A stretch of DNA of 64,000 bases from Pomphorhynchus laevis (Eukaryota; Acanthocephala; Palaeacanthocephala; Echinorhynchida; Pomphorhynchidae): assembly GCA_012934845.2 (NCBI GenBank), contig WNNJ02002426.1, positions 1 through 64,000 on the forward strand, read 5' to 3'. Positions 33,901 to 43,235 of the stretch are shown one piece after another. The translations under genes and the position numbers were made by a program. Within the stretch, counting starts at the first letter, position 1; each line of letters starts with the position of its first letter. Under the pieces are notes generated by a model. That model saw only the letters and a program-made list of their open reading frames with translations. It was not told the DNA's origin and ran no database searches.

Positions 33901-36900
33901 TTACAGATGCAATCAAGTTAAATTAAAAATTTCATTGCAAGTGACAGTATGAAAAACAGTGATCAGGCTAACGGATTACATACCTAAGGCAGGTTTCTAA
34001 TAGATCTTTAGAATACGTTCCCCTATCAAAAGTAATATACAAAAATGTTTACTTACACCACTGGAGTAGTTTTTACTAGTTTTAATACGTTTATTTTACG
34101 ATTAAACTGTATTTTATACTTAATATTGATAAAGGTTAGGTTTAGAGCAATCGAAACCTCAAAACAATATGCTGTTTATCTATATAGTTACTCATATTTC
34201 TACAATAATATATATGTTTTTGAATATAACATAAATTATTTTATATATGCGAAAGTTCCCTTGTGTGACCTAGCATATATATTGAATAGTTTCTAGGTCA
34301 TACAAGGTAACTTTCGCATTGAAAACCAGCTACAGAATTATTCCTTCATGACTACAAATTCAATACAACCTGACTACTAACGGCACCATTGCCACAGCCG
34401 TTTTCTTTTTCCCGCTTTTTCTGCAACATATTGGTAGCTCCGGGTTCATCAAAAGGTTGACTACCAACTCTTCTCCTTTCCGAAATTTGACTCATCTAAG
34501 ATTTAAGCTGTCGCTTTCCATACTTGGCTTTTGCTCTTGACTGCTAGGCTACGAATTTAGATGATCAAATTTTACACATTATATGAAATATTTCATCATG
34601 ATCTCCAGAAACTGCATTGTCCGAGAGGCTTTCCGGCAAGCTTATCATCCATTGTTCAGTCGGAGATCATGAAGATCGATTAATATCGGAATTGGTGATC
34701 ATGTTATGGATGCTTGATTAACTATTAAATAATTGCTAGTCACACAAGGTGACTTTCGCATTGAAAACCAGATACCGATTCATTTTTCATGACTTCCTAT
34801 TCCATTCGCCCTAACTGCTAACGGCACCATTGCAGAGCCGTTTTCGTTTCGCCCACTTTCTGTCACATACTGGTAGCCCAGGATCATCAAAAGGCTGACT
34901 ACCAGCTCTTTTCTTTTCCGAAATTTGATTTAATAAATCGTTAAAAGATAGCTAGAGTTAATTTTCTGATTTATAAATTATATAGATTGATAGTAAAAAC
35001 ATATTAAGTTTGATTTACATTAAATGCAAAATCAATATAATTATATAAATTATAAATGTAATGTTATTTCATATTTTAATTATATAGCTTATATAAATTA
35101 TACAAAAAGAATTTATTGGATAAAATATGACGAAAGCATAATTAATTACAATCAAGATTATAATTAATTATAATGAATTATAATTTTAATGAATTATTAG
35201 TTATTAATTCATTATTTAAATATAATTCATTATAATTAAAGTTATTATTTATTTACAGATTTAATCTTTTGATTTTATATTATTCATTTACAGATTTAAT
35301 CTTTTAATCATACGTTACTGACGTTTTCGAGTACTGCAATATTTTTAGATATAAATTTCAGCAAAAAAGGCAGAAATCACTTTTAAAAATTTACTTTTAA
35401 TATCCTCTATTATCAATTAGGCATTTATCATTTATTAAAGACAATTATCGATATTCTCGTTTCATAGGAGATATCAGTACATTTGCTATAAATCGCTAAA
35501 TTACAGATGAATTGCAGAATCATTTTTGTTTTAGGTTTTAGGAAACTAATATCTGGTATATATCCTGTTTACAACGATGACGTCATTACTCTTAATATGT
35601 ATTTAAGTAAATAATGAATTATGAATTATAATCGGTGTAAAATTCAAACAAATAATGAATAATAAAAATGTAAAGTTTTATTACAAATCGTAAATGATTT
35701 TTTAGTAATATGAAGCTAAATGTACATTTAAATACTTCAGAAATAAAAATATAACATTTTCTCATTCATCAATGTAAATAATTATCGTACGACATGCTCT
35801 TTTATTTATTCGCTTAGTTTATCACAGCAAGTGGGGATTCCACTGCTAAGCTGTGGGATGTTGAAACCGGCCAATCGATACAGGTTTTCGATGGACATAG
35901 CGCTGATATTATGGATATAGATATAACTTCATCTGAATTAGGCAACGTATTTGCTACAGGGGTATGAATATATGTCATTGCTTTATATGTAAAAAATATT
36001 TTAAATTAAGAGTTCAGATAGGACAGCATTAATTTGGGATATACGCAGTGGGAACTATGTCCACATTTGCGAGGGGCATAAATCCGATGTAAACTGCGTG
36101 AAATTTCATCCAACTGGAGATGGACTGATGACAGGATCAGACGATGCAGCTGTTAGTAAAAATAACAAATTACGATTAATATATTTAATTTCAGTGGGCG
36201 AAAGATTGATGTTAATTTAAATATAAGTCTTCAACGTAATTTCCATTTGAAGTAAAACTATGATAAATGTAATTTTTAAATTTAGATTTTACGATATTTA
36301 ATTAGTACAAAGTGTATAATTTTCATTATTCTTAAATGCTTTACAAGTTTACACTTTAAATTCTTTAGATAAACTGATTAATAAATTCACTAAATTATGA
36401 TTTATTAAATTATTGATTAATGTGTCGATTATATTTGGCTTATTTACTATTGTGAATATTGCTTAAACGAGCCGCTATTCTTCATTAGTCGGTTTGATAC
36501 CAACCACTAAAAATGCTTGATACCGACTACTTATAGAAATCTAATCCTTATTCTGATACATCGTTTGATATTTATTAGTCAATTCATAAATATTAACTTT
36601 TTAAATTTCAATTTTTTATTTTAACTTGATGTAAAATCTTATATAGCAATTATTTATTATTTATAAATATTTATTATTTATTATTTAATAAATTTTGATT
36701 CAGCATTAATTTTATTTTTTCAATTTTATAATTATATTAAATACGTAACTCAGTATTTAATAATACCTTTCGTTATGCAAAATATAATAACCGGAAAAAG
36801 TCGATATTTAACTAAACATTACCCATTATTAGGATATATCGCATGTCATTTATGGGTCAATTACTGATCATTTCGGTCATATTACTGTTTCTACTGAACT

Positions 36901-39900
36901 CCTTGTCGCCGAAATGCTGGTTTATATTTAGCTTGTATACAAAATTACACAATTAATGTGTTCTATATTTGGTGTGGCCGGTAATTAATATTCGTAATTC
37001 GAATCCACCACACACCGATTTTTTATTCCGTTCTTATACGAAATGTTCACTGGACAGTAAACCGTAAGCTGTCTTTTTACTATTGTGAATATTGCTTAAA
37101 CGAGCCGCTATTCTTCGTCAGCGATTTGATATTATCCTCGTGTGGTTATTTGAAGCCTATCAGCATCACTGTACACTACAATCAGCGTGGGTGGACCTCA
37201 TCAGCAGTGAGCCCACGCCTACATTTCGTATTTTCGGTCCTATTACTGCTTCTGCCGAACTTATTGTCGCCGAAATGTAGATTTATATTAGGCTTATATA
37301 CCAAATTACACAATTAATGTGTTCTATATTTGGTGTGGGCGGTAACTAATATTCGCAATTCGAATCCACCACACACCGATTTTTTATTCCGTTCTAGGAC
37401 TAAATGTTAACTGGACAGTAAACCGTGAGCTGTCTTTTACAATTGTGAATATTTATTGCTTACACGAGTTGTATTCTTTCAGTGGTCGGTTTGATACCGA
37501 CCACTAAAAATGTTTGATACCGACTACTTATAACCAATTATTCAGGTAAAACGCCTATTCTTAATAAAACTAATATTAATGATAAAGAAGGTATATATCT
37601 AGATAAAAACATTAAATTAACATTAACTAAAACTACTATTAATTTATATCGTAAAGATGACATATTTAAATTTACAAGAAACATTTTTGCATAAGCATTC
37701 ATGCATACCATATAATATAAAATACAATACATTAAATAACGTAATTTTAAGAATTGCAACAATTTGTAACGATATTGGTTTTCTCCAAAATCATTTAAAT
37801 AATTTAATAGATGCATATTTTAAACTAGGTTACTATAAAAATAACATCAAGCAGAAAATAGTAAAATATATAAATCAACACAATAATATAAAGAATAAAT
37901 TTAAACTCTTAAGTGGCAAATTTTTATGGATGGATAATAAATAATTTACTTTGTATTAGAATAGGATACTAGATAGTTTTACAGAGGAAATACGTCATGA
38001 GTGTTTATTTAGCCCTGCTAATATGACAGTCGAGGAATAAGTGTCGAAACCTGATAACATAGAAGTTCCTCGTGATAACCCCTATTCCTTATTCCGATAC
38101 ATCGTCCATTTTTTATCAGTCAATTCATAAAGATTGATTTTTATTTTAAATTTTAATTTTGAATTTAAAGTTGATATAAGTTATATGAAATATTATATAA
38201 CATTATTTATTATTTAGCAGTAACCTGAAGCCTGACAATCTGAAACCTGATAGCACATAAGTTCTTCCTGATGGCCCATAATCCTTATGTTATAATTAAG
38301 TTAATTAACATAATTATTTTAATTTTTAATTATAATTTTTTTAAATTTAATTAATAAAAAAAATAAAATCATTAGTACCAAACTATCAGATTATTATAAT
38401 CAACAGATTATCTACTCCTCAGATAGAAATGACGAATTCATCTGTAGATGTACTTCTTAAAAAGTGGTGATACATGCTTAACTAACTGATCCTAACCTCT
38501 TATCTTTATTCGAAATATGTTTATCATAGATGATCTAAAAGACTGACCTCGAAGCTTTATTCAGATACACCGTCTGTTCATAAATATAAATACTTTTAAA
38601 CTTATAATTAATTATTTAAAATTATTTATTATTTATAATTATTTATTGTATTTATTTAAATTGTATGTCTTTATTTTTAATTTATAAAATACCTATTTTT
38701 AATTCAGTGATCTGATTTGCAATATCATTTGCAATTAAATTTTTAACTGATGTTTTATAATTGTCAAATTAGGGGTTTTATTTTTTTATTTTGTTTGCAG
38801 TGATGATCATTACTTTGAATGTCTTTATATTTTTTGAAATACAACTAAATTAAGGTATTATTTTTATTCTAAAAGAAATAGTTATTCATATATTCTGTTG
38901 TAACAAATTTGAAATTACGAATTATATTATCGAATTCAATTTGGTATTATTTAGCATTTATAATTCATATATTTTAAAAATTAATATATTTGTAGTGTCG
39001 ATTATTTGACTTACGAGCCGATCGTCTAATGGGTATTTATACAAAAGAATCGATAATCTTTCCATGCAATGATATTGACTTTTCAACAAGCGGTATATTT
39101 TTTAACAACCGATTGTGATTTTACTTAATTCACCAACAGGACGCCTTCTATTTGCTGGATATGGCGACTATTGTATCAATGTATGGGATGTTCTCAAAGG
39201 TCTGAGGGTTGCTATATTATACGGACATGAAAATAAAATTAGTGCTGTTAATGTATCTCCGGATGGAACGTGCGTGGCTTCCGGAAGTTGGGATTCAACA
39301 ATAAGGGCATGTTCTGATTTATATCTGTGGTTATTAAACCTGATTTTAACTATAATCAAAATTTTTAAAATGATCTATTTACACTACAGCATAAAGTGGC
39401 CGACTGCTCATAAATTATTAAAGATATGTCAAATCAATAAAAATACGAACACTTTAAGATTGCTCGTTTTAGAGTGCTCGTCTATACAGTGCAAAAAATA
39501 CAGTGCGGTATATACAGATGAGCTGTACACTGTGGGTTGTACAGTGGAGCTGTACAGTGCGGGCTGTACAGTGGAGCTGTACAGTGCAGGATGCGGGTTG
39601 CCCTGTCTAGTGCGTTTGTTCAGTGCAACCTGTACTGCAGGTTGTACAGTCCACACTATCCAGTGCGGGCTGTACAATATTCGCTAAACAATGCACGTTA
39701 TACAGTAGCGCAGTGAATTTGTATGAACATGAAAGTAGCTAGTAAAGTGACGGGAATAATAAAATTATCAGTTTATTACAACAAAACAGATTTTTGTAGA
39801 CATGCATATTATAAAGAGACAAAGATGTATCAACTTATAGATATCTTAAAAAAACTGAACAGGTTCTTAATGATACATGTAGATTTATAGTAAGGTTTTC

Positions 39901-41615
39901 TTAACTTAATTTATTGAAAGTACCGTAACAGCAATGCTAATTTCAACCTAAAAAATACTTTACTTTTAAAAATAAACACTTTATTAATACACGAACGAAA
40001 ATTTGAAACATGTTTTTAAATTCTGTCTGACAAATTTTCATTCTCCGCTTGGAAATCATCTAATACTGGAAACTGTTGAGAGATGTAGCCTCTTAAATGT
40101 GTTTCTATTCGTGCGAGGAGTTAGTAAGCAAGCTGAATACACACGAACAATAGTTCAAGAGATATTTTTCTCTTAATTGACACAAGTGTTTCTGCATAAT
40201 CGGTGTTGTGACGATTTGAGGCCGCACCAGCTAAAATCATTAAGAGATGCATGCCCTGTTTTCCTTATCCTGTCTACGTTGAAGCGACAAATGGGATGAA
40301 TACACCACGCTCTACTTCACAAATGTGTTCGCCGTATATTAATTATAAATTAATTATTATATAATATAATAATATATATTATATTGATAATATATTTCAA
40401 AAGAGAGTGAGACCAATCCGCGTGAAATACATTGTTATCATTGAAGCCAGACGCGGAAGAACGGTAGCAAGTACCGTTTCGTCATCACAATGACTCATCA
40501 GTGCCAGATCCCTCCCACTACTGGATGCAGAGGAGGACTGGCAGACGGCACACGAGTCATGTGTCTCGTGACACATGAGTCACATAACTAGTGTGCCGTC
40601 TGCCAGTCCTCCACTGCGTTCAGTAGTGGGAGGGATCTGGCACTGATGAGTCATTGTGATGACGAAACGGTACTTGCTACCGTTCTTCCGCGTCTGGCTT
40701 CAATGATAATATTATATAATAATATAATTATATATAATATAATATATAATATATATTATAATTTATATTAATTATAAATTAATAATTATATATAATAATA
40801 TATAATAATATCATTCAAAAAATAATTTTATCTCCAAGTGTAATTTTCAATTGTGTTGGAGAGGCTTTTAACAGCTTGATATGAACTTGCTCAGCATCAG
40901 AACTCGAATTTTATGCTATGACTATAATAATGATATATGAATACTTGTTAGACAACATTGAAGGTAACTTTGATGTTAAGAATATGTAATATGTAAAGTA
41001 AAGATATGTGTATATAAATTAATAATTATTAATGATGTTTTAATAAATAATTGTTCATTTTTAATAATGATTGTTATTTTTTAATGATGTAATTTTTACG
41101 ATTTTGACGAAATTGTGGCTTTGAATATAAAAAGTTGACGAAACCTGATTAGACCGTGAATTTTATACTACTCTGACACTTAACATATTGTAAGTCAATC
41201 CAATTTAAAAATATAGTTAAATTTATACATTACCAAAATATATATTTTATCCCTGTCTGTTTTAGTATTCACGCAGTCAGTAAATTATTAAATATTTATT
41301 AATTTTATCACCACTACTTGATAATTAGTATTACCTACTATGTTATGTTGCCGTATTGATGCATATTAGTCTAAAGACGTTCAAAGTATAACAGATTCTC
41401 AATCAGTTTAATATCAATGTTCTTAAAATTATAAAATCAAATCTAACAGGTAAAAATATCCCCATATAACAAGGGGATCTAACTATCATATATAACGCTG
41501 CATATTATTATTAGAATGTACGTATAATTAACAAATCATTAAATAATAATGATATTTAAGTCATAATGTACAATAGTTTAAAATGATTAGAATTTCTGTT
41601 TAGGTGTGGGCCTGA
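27795..41615 (+). CDS. GNB5: G protein subunit beta-5 (ten exons)
   Basis: Seven-bladed WD40 beta-propeller that pairs with the gamma-like domain of R7-type RGS proteins and so speeds GTP hydrolysis by Gi/o alpha subunits at membranes, mainly in neurons and muscle (family knowledge; gpb-2 in C. elegans). Coding exons: 27795-27897, 30445-30584, 30642-30683, 33081-33157, 33207-33333, 35818-35961, 36011-36151, 38996-39092, 39140-39306, 41604-41615. They sum to 1050 nt, all phases agree, giving 349 residues against about 353 in the human short form. Features: N-terminal coiled coil ([15 protein letters not shown]), [83 protein letters not shown] and the ending [11 protein letters not shown]. The match to beta-5 rather than beta-1/4 is clear from MDWC, KESIIF and LLFAGY. 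Intron 3 holds an antisense polycystin exon; introns 1 and 9 hold hammerhead motifs. Confidence 0.95.
27922..28380. other. GNB5 intron 1, first part
   Basis: No exon seen. A short phrase CAAATAGAGCAAATAA occurs at about 28120 and again at 28350. Confidence 0.4.
28394..28446 (+). ncRNA. Hammerhead ribozyme motif, type I
   Basis: Core CTGATGA at 28402-28408; stem II GGCTT/AAGCC with loop CTCA (28409-28422); GAA at 28423-28425; stem III A-C-G-G / C-C-G-T with loop TACG (28426-28437); cleavage-site C at 28438 (GTC). Stem I is formed by GCTACAA before the core and TTGCAGT after it, with one A-C mismatch. Every conserved core base of the family is present. Small hammerheads like this are known in Penelope-like elements and SINEs. 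It lies in GNB5 intron 1 in sense orientation, so it would be present in the pre-mRNA. Confidence 0.8.
28678..28760 (+). repeat. ATCAGGATTCAG short repeats with a palindrome
   Basis: CAATCATCAGGATTC and its reverse complement flank AG at 28678-28709, followed by further ATCAGGATTCAG copies. Confidence 0.7.
28761..30444. other. GNB5 intron 1, last part
   Basis: AT-rich; no exon, RNA or transposon recognised. Confidence 0.4.
30445..30584 (+). CDS. GNB5: GNB5 exon 2
   Basis: Acceptor TATTTAG, starts in phase 1. Encodes [30 protein letters not shown] and ITTSQ. Followed by a 57-nt intron that happens to be open in frame. Confidence 0.93.
30642..30683 (+). CDS. GNB5: GNB5 exon 3
   Basis: A 14-codon exon, [14 protein letters not shown], between AAG acceptor and GTAACT donor; aligns with DGKVIVWDSFTTNK of vertebrate beta-5. 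Confidence 0.93.
31170..31565 (+). mobile_element. Penelope-like element RT remnant
   Basis: In shifting frames: [18 protein letters not shown] (RT motif C in the Penelope form, Y-I-D-N/D), [20 protein letters not shown] and [19 protein letters not shown], each a recognisable step in the C-terminal half of Penelope-like reverse transcriptases. No GIY-YIG nuclease was seen. It lies in GNB5 intron 3, sense orientation, badly decayed. Confidence 0.65.
32395..32613 (-). CDS. Polycystin-family (PKD2/TRPP) channel exon, pore to S6
   Basis: A single minus-strand exon: acceptor TTTGTAG, 72 codons plus split codons, donor GTGAGT. The protein reads [13 protein letters not shown] (pore helix and filter), then [20 protein letters not shown] and [14 protein letters not shown] (S6). 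This aligns with PKD2 (FRIILGD-NF...[32 protein letters not shown]). The filter reads LGY where PKD2 has LGD. Polycystins are cation channels of cilia and membranes. Flanking exons were not found, so it may be part of a gene split by large introns, or a stranded exon copy. It lies antisense within GNB5 intron 3. The frame is open and both splice sites are good. Confidence 0.75.
33081..33157 (+). CDS. GNB5: GNB5 exon 4
   Basis: [20 protein letters not shown] and SMVACG; ends in phase 2 at a GTAATA donor; 49-nt intron follows. Confidence 0.93.
33207..33333 (+). CDS. GNB5: GNB5 exon 5
   Basis: Completes ACGGLDNK and encodes the beta-5-type insertion with [19 protein letters not shown], ending HSDHQ at a GTATAC donor. 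Confidence 0.93.
33537..33672 (+). repeat. Repeat D, copy 1
   Basis: Shares GCAAGTGACA, ATGAAAAAC, GGCTA.CGGAT, ACATACCTAAG-type and ACACCACTGGAG blocks with 33935-34067. Confidence 0.65.
33660..33760 (+). repeat. tRNA-like SINE segment
   Basis: AGGCCAGGCTAGTGGATGCA resembles an A box and GAGTTCAAATCCGATC, about 45 bases on, a B box. Stems do not close well, so it is tRNA-derived repeat, not a tRNA gene. Confidence 0.4.
33935..34067 (+). repeat. Repeat D, copy 2
   Basis: Diverged direct copy of 33537-33672. Confidence 0.65.
34247..34319. repeat. 27-bp-arm hairpin
   Basis: ATGCGAAAGTTCCCTTGTGT plus GACCTAG pairs with CTAGGTC plus ATACAAGGTAACTTTCGCAT across a 19-nt loop, with two mismatches. 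Its right arm is the start of repeat E. Confidence 0.75.
34293..34492 (+). repeat. Repeat E, copy 1
   Basis: About 200 bp: ACTTTCGCATTGAAAACCAG, then AACGGCACCATTG...GCCGTTTTC (a small hairpin), GGTAGC, ATCAAAAGG, GACTACCA, TTTCCGAAATTTGA. A second copy lies about 440 bp on. Confidence 0.8.
34736..34928 (+). repeat. Repeat E, copy 2
   Basis: Diverged direct copy of 34293-34492 with the same block order. Confidence 0.8.
34929..35817. other. Rest of GNB5 intron 5
   Basis: AT-rich, no exon recognised; an isolated TGACGTCA at 35578-35585. Confidence 0.4.
35818..35961 (+). CDS. GNB5: GNB5 exon 6
   Basis: [19 protein letters not shown] through NVFATG, WD repeat with GH-WD spacing; 49-nt intron follows. 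Confidence 0.93.
36011..36151 (+). CDS. GNB5: GNB5 exon 7
   Basis: [32 protein letters not shown], ending GSDDAA at a GTTAGT donor. Confidence 0.93.
36437..36535 (+). repeat. Repeat G, copy 1
   Basis: ACTATTGTGAATATTGCTTA, ACGAGCCGCTATTCTT, then GTCGGTTTGATACCAACCAC and GATACCGACTACTTATA. Copies at about 37073-37133 (start only) and 37433-37535. In the last, GGTCGGT-TTGAT-ACCGACC forms a hairpin at 37484-37502. Confidence 0.7.
36536..36765 (+). mobile_element. MITE-A copy
   Basis: CTAATCCTTATTCTGATACA, TTTATTAGTCAATTCATAAA, AT body with AACTTGATGTAAAATCTTAT, ending TACGTAACTCAG. In GNB5 intron 7. Confidence 0.65.
36896..37083 (+). repeat. Repeat H, copy 1
   Basis: GTCGCCGAAATG, ACACAATTAATGTGTTCTAT, TTGGTGTGGCCGGTAA, AATTCGAATCCACCACACAC (B-box-like), then ACTGGACAGTAAACCGTAAG. 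Copy 2 lies about 360 bp on. Confidence 0.8.
37259..37440 (+). repeat. Repeat H, copy 2
   Basis: Close direct copy of 36896-37083. With repeat G it forms a duplicated G-H block in GNB5 intron 7. Confidence 0.8.
37433..37535 (+). repeat. Repeat G, copy 3
   Basis: See 36437-36535; this copy keeps the full GGTCGGT/ACCGACC hairpin. Confidence 0.7.
37980..38350 (+). mobile_element. Two adjacent MITE-A copies
   Basis: 37980-38210: GAGGAAATACGTCATGAGTG, CGAAACCTGATAACATAGAA, TATTCCTTATTCCGATACAT, AT body. 38222-38350: GAAACCTGATAGCACATAAG then TAATCCTTATG, truncated. Confidence 0.6.
38540..38740 (+). mobile_element. MITE-A copy, partial
   Basis: TTATTCAGATACACCGTCTG, TTCATAAATATAAATAC, AT body, ending near TTCAGTGATCTGATTTG. 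Confidence 0.45.
38996..39092 (+). CDS. GNB5: GNB5 exon 8
   Basis: [20 protein letters not shown] through DIDFSTS, one base of the next codon; followed by a 47-nt intron, the smallest in the gene. Confidence 0.93.
39140..39306 (+). CDS. GNB5: GNB5 exon 9
   Basis: [38 protein letters not shown], ending GSWDSTIR. The donor after AGG is GCATGT, a GC donor; reading on past it gives low-complexity sequence. Confidence 0.9.
39475..39710 (+). repeat. TGTACAGTG-type minisatellite
   Basis: Irregular tandem copies of roughly 16 bp containing CTGTACAGTG and GGGCTGTACAGTG, with two near-perfect units at 39535-39590. GC-rich against its surroundings and located in GNB5 intron 9. Read-through from exon 9 would translate it into Cys-rich repeats, but the VWA exon shows it is intronic. 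Confidence 0.75.
39711..40434. other. GNB5 intron 9, left of the palindrome
   Basis: No exon recognised. An AT block near 40337-40370 (TATTAATTATAAATTAAT) recurs in direct orientation at about 40766-40800, just past the palindrome. Confidence 0.4.
40449..40511 (-). ncRNA. Hammerhead ribozyme motif in the left arm (mirror)
   Basis: Reverse complement of the right-arm motif; CTGATGA is read on the minus strand from 40501 to 40495. In one RNA the two arms would pair with each other and mask both motifs. Confidence 0.6.
40633..40695 (+). ncRNA. Hammerhead ribozyme motif in the right arm
   Basis: CTGATGA 40643-40649; stem II GTCAT/ATGAC with loop TGTG (40650-40663); GAA 40664-40666; stem III ACGGTA/TACCGT with loop CTTGC (40667-40683). 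A T at 40684 is then extra before C40685, where other hammerheads have GTC. Stem I pairs AGGATCTGGCA-side bases with TTCCGCGTCT, with two mismatches if C40685 is the cleavage base. Core otherwise complete; activity uncertain because of the extra base. Confidence 0.65.
41604..41615 (+). CDS. GNB5: GNB5 exon 10 (last four codons)
   Basis: After the acceptor CTGTTTAG the bases GTG TGG GCC TGA encode VWA and stop, the invariant C-terminal ending (R-VWA) of G-beta-5 proteins. Position, phase and sequence all fit. Confidence 0.85.
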   Translation: MWA

Positions 41616-43235
41616 ATTGCAGGGAAATGGTTTTACTTTACAATGATCAACGCAATGAAATGATCCTATCAAATTTTACTAAACTAAAAAATAAACAATT
41701 AAATGAACCCTTTTCTTTTCGTAATTGCAATTAATAAGTTTTTCACAAATATCCTATTTTATATGACTATTAGATATTCGATATATCACCTGTCACATAA
41801 CTTTACATATCCATTTTTAAAGTGCAAATTTAGTTCACTTTTAAAGTGTAATAGGATGCTAATGTGCTAATTAGGAATCCATTGAACCCAATTATAACTC
41901 ATTAATTTAAAGTATATTAGAAAAATATACCGATGAAAATTTACCCAACAGTGAATTCATAAAATGAATTTCTCAAAGACAGTTCATATTTTCATATAAA
42001 AATGAAATTATAAAAATTATATTTAAACTTTAATATGTAATTGAATAAAAATTAATTTAATTAGGAAAATGAATTTGTCAGATTAAAATCAACTTTAGAT
42101 TTTAAATTGAGGCTTCTATATTTGTCAACGTATTTACATCAACATTAGATTTTAAACTATGGCTTCTATATTTGTCTTTCGATAAGCATTGACTCGTTTG
42201 GTCATTTCACTTTTGTCCGGTTAAGAGTGCATTTAATGGCAACATATAAAATATCAAATCATATGTTCAAAATGAATCAAAATTGTTCGTCCTATAAAAT
42301 TACGATTTGTTTAGATATAGTAAGACATGTATTTCAATAATTGTTGCCTTTATCTTCAGGAATTATAAAAGCACCGTAACATAGTATTTTGATATTTTAA
42401 TATTTTGTTTAAGCAAAATCAACATAGTTATTTGAAAATACTAAACAATTAAATAAAAATTTATAATAAAAAACCTTTATTTTATTAATTTTATAATAAA
42501 ATAAATTAATTTTAAAATTTCTGTACGATACGTAACTGATAATTTTATTCGATAAGATTTTGATAATAATTATTATTTAAATAATTATCTCAAATAATAT
42601 GATTAACAAGAGATGTTAACGATTGCCTACACATCATATTTTGTGTAATTTTAAAAGAAATTGACCTTCGTAGTCATCGTCATTTGCAAGCAAAAACAAT
42701 CCTTGAGTTGTCTTTCAATATTTATTCCAAGCTGCAGAGTTAAATATTAATAATAAATTATTTCAAAAGCTCTGCTTCATCATCAAGTATGTACTAAGTG
42801 TTCAAAAATGAGTAAATTAATAATTATTTATAATTTTGTTCTTAGCAAAAAAATTTACTTGAAAAAATTTAATTAAATAATTAAATTAATTTAATTAAAC
42901 TAATTTTTTCCAAATTAGTTTAATTATTCGTAAGATTTTCTTAACAGAATTTAGTATATTGAAATAGTCTACTTGCAAAGCTGCTATTAGAAATGAGGAT
43001 CTTTTTAGCATAAATTATGGTGCAAGCATCAAAGTTAATTTAAGAATTTTAAATTTTGAATTCCAAAATTTAAACAAAATATGATCCGATCAGGTTAAAG
43101 ATGATATTACTTACTATAATTAATTTGTTTATAAGTTAGTTATTTTATTTTAAAATAAAATAACTTGGCAGTTCATTTTAAGAACCTTTTACACTTTCCA
43201 CTCAAACATGCATATCCTATCTCGACTAACCTAAT
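41616..43235. other. Intergenic stretch after GNB5
   Basis: GNB5 3' UTR is expected in the first part, but no clear AATAAA was fixed. No other gene seen; AT-rich. Confidence 0.4.

Larger units (their letters stand above)
33449..33925 (+). mobile_element. Foldback element F1, copy 2
   Basis: Left arm (33449-33531) and right arm (33815-33895) are inverted copies: CTTGATACAGCAGGACGCTA on the left, TAGCGTCCTGCTGTATCAAG on the right, extending outward through ATTATGTC / ATAATGTCGTG. Ends in TTACAGATGCAATCAAG like copy 1. The interior holds repeat D and a tRNA-like segment. It lies in GNB5 intron 5. Around 33805-33845 it keeps CTGATGAGAC, a stem I pair (AGCAG/CTGCT) and GTC of a hammerhead but has no GAAA. 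Confidence 0.75.
40435..40709. mobile_element. 275-bp near-perfect palindromic element
   Basis: Arms of about 120 bp (outer 40435, 40709) pair with only about three mismatches near 40525-40535, and a short loop with its own inner palindrome (GTCATGTGTC / GACACATGAG) lies at the centre. It is GC-rich inside pure AT sequence and has no ORF. Each arm carries a hammerhead motif, one per strand. A foldback transposon or head-to-head copy of a small ribozyme element is the best reading. Confidence 0.9.

Noticed and set aside
36990-37015. tRNA gene suggested by AATTCGAATCC
   Set aside because: No A box or D arm at the right distance; the sequence is part of repeat H.
39307-39687. GNB5 exon 9 frame open to 39687, giving a Cys-rich repeat tail
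   Set aside because: The tail is minisatellite sequence, and the conserved VWA-stop ending is found at 41604-41615 in the right phase.
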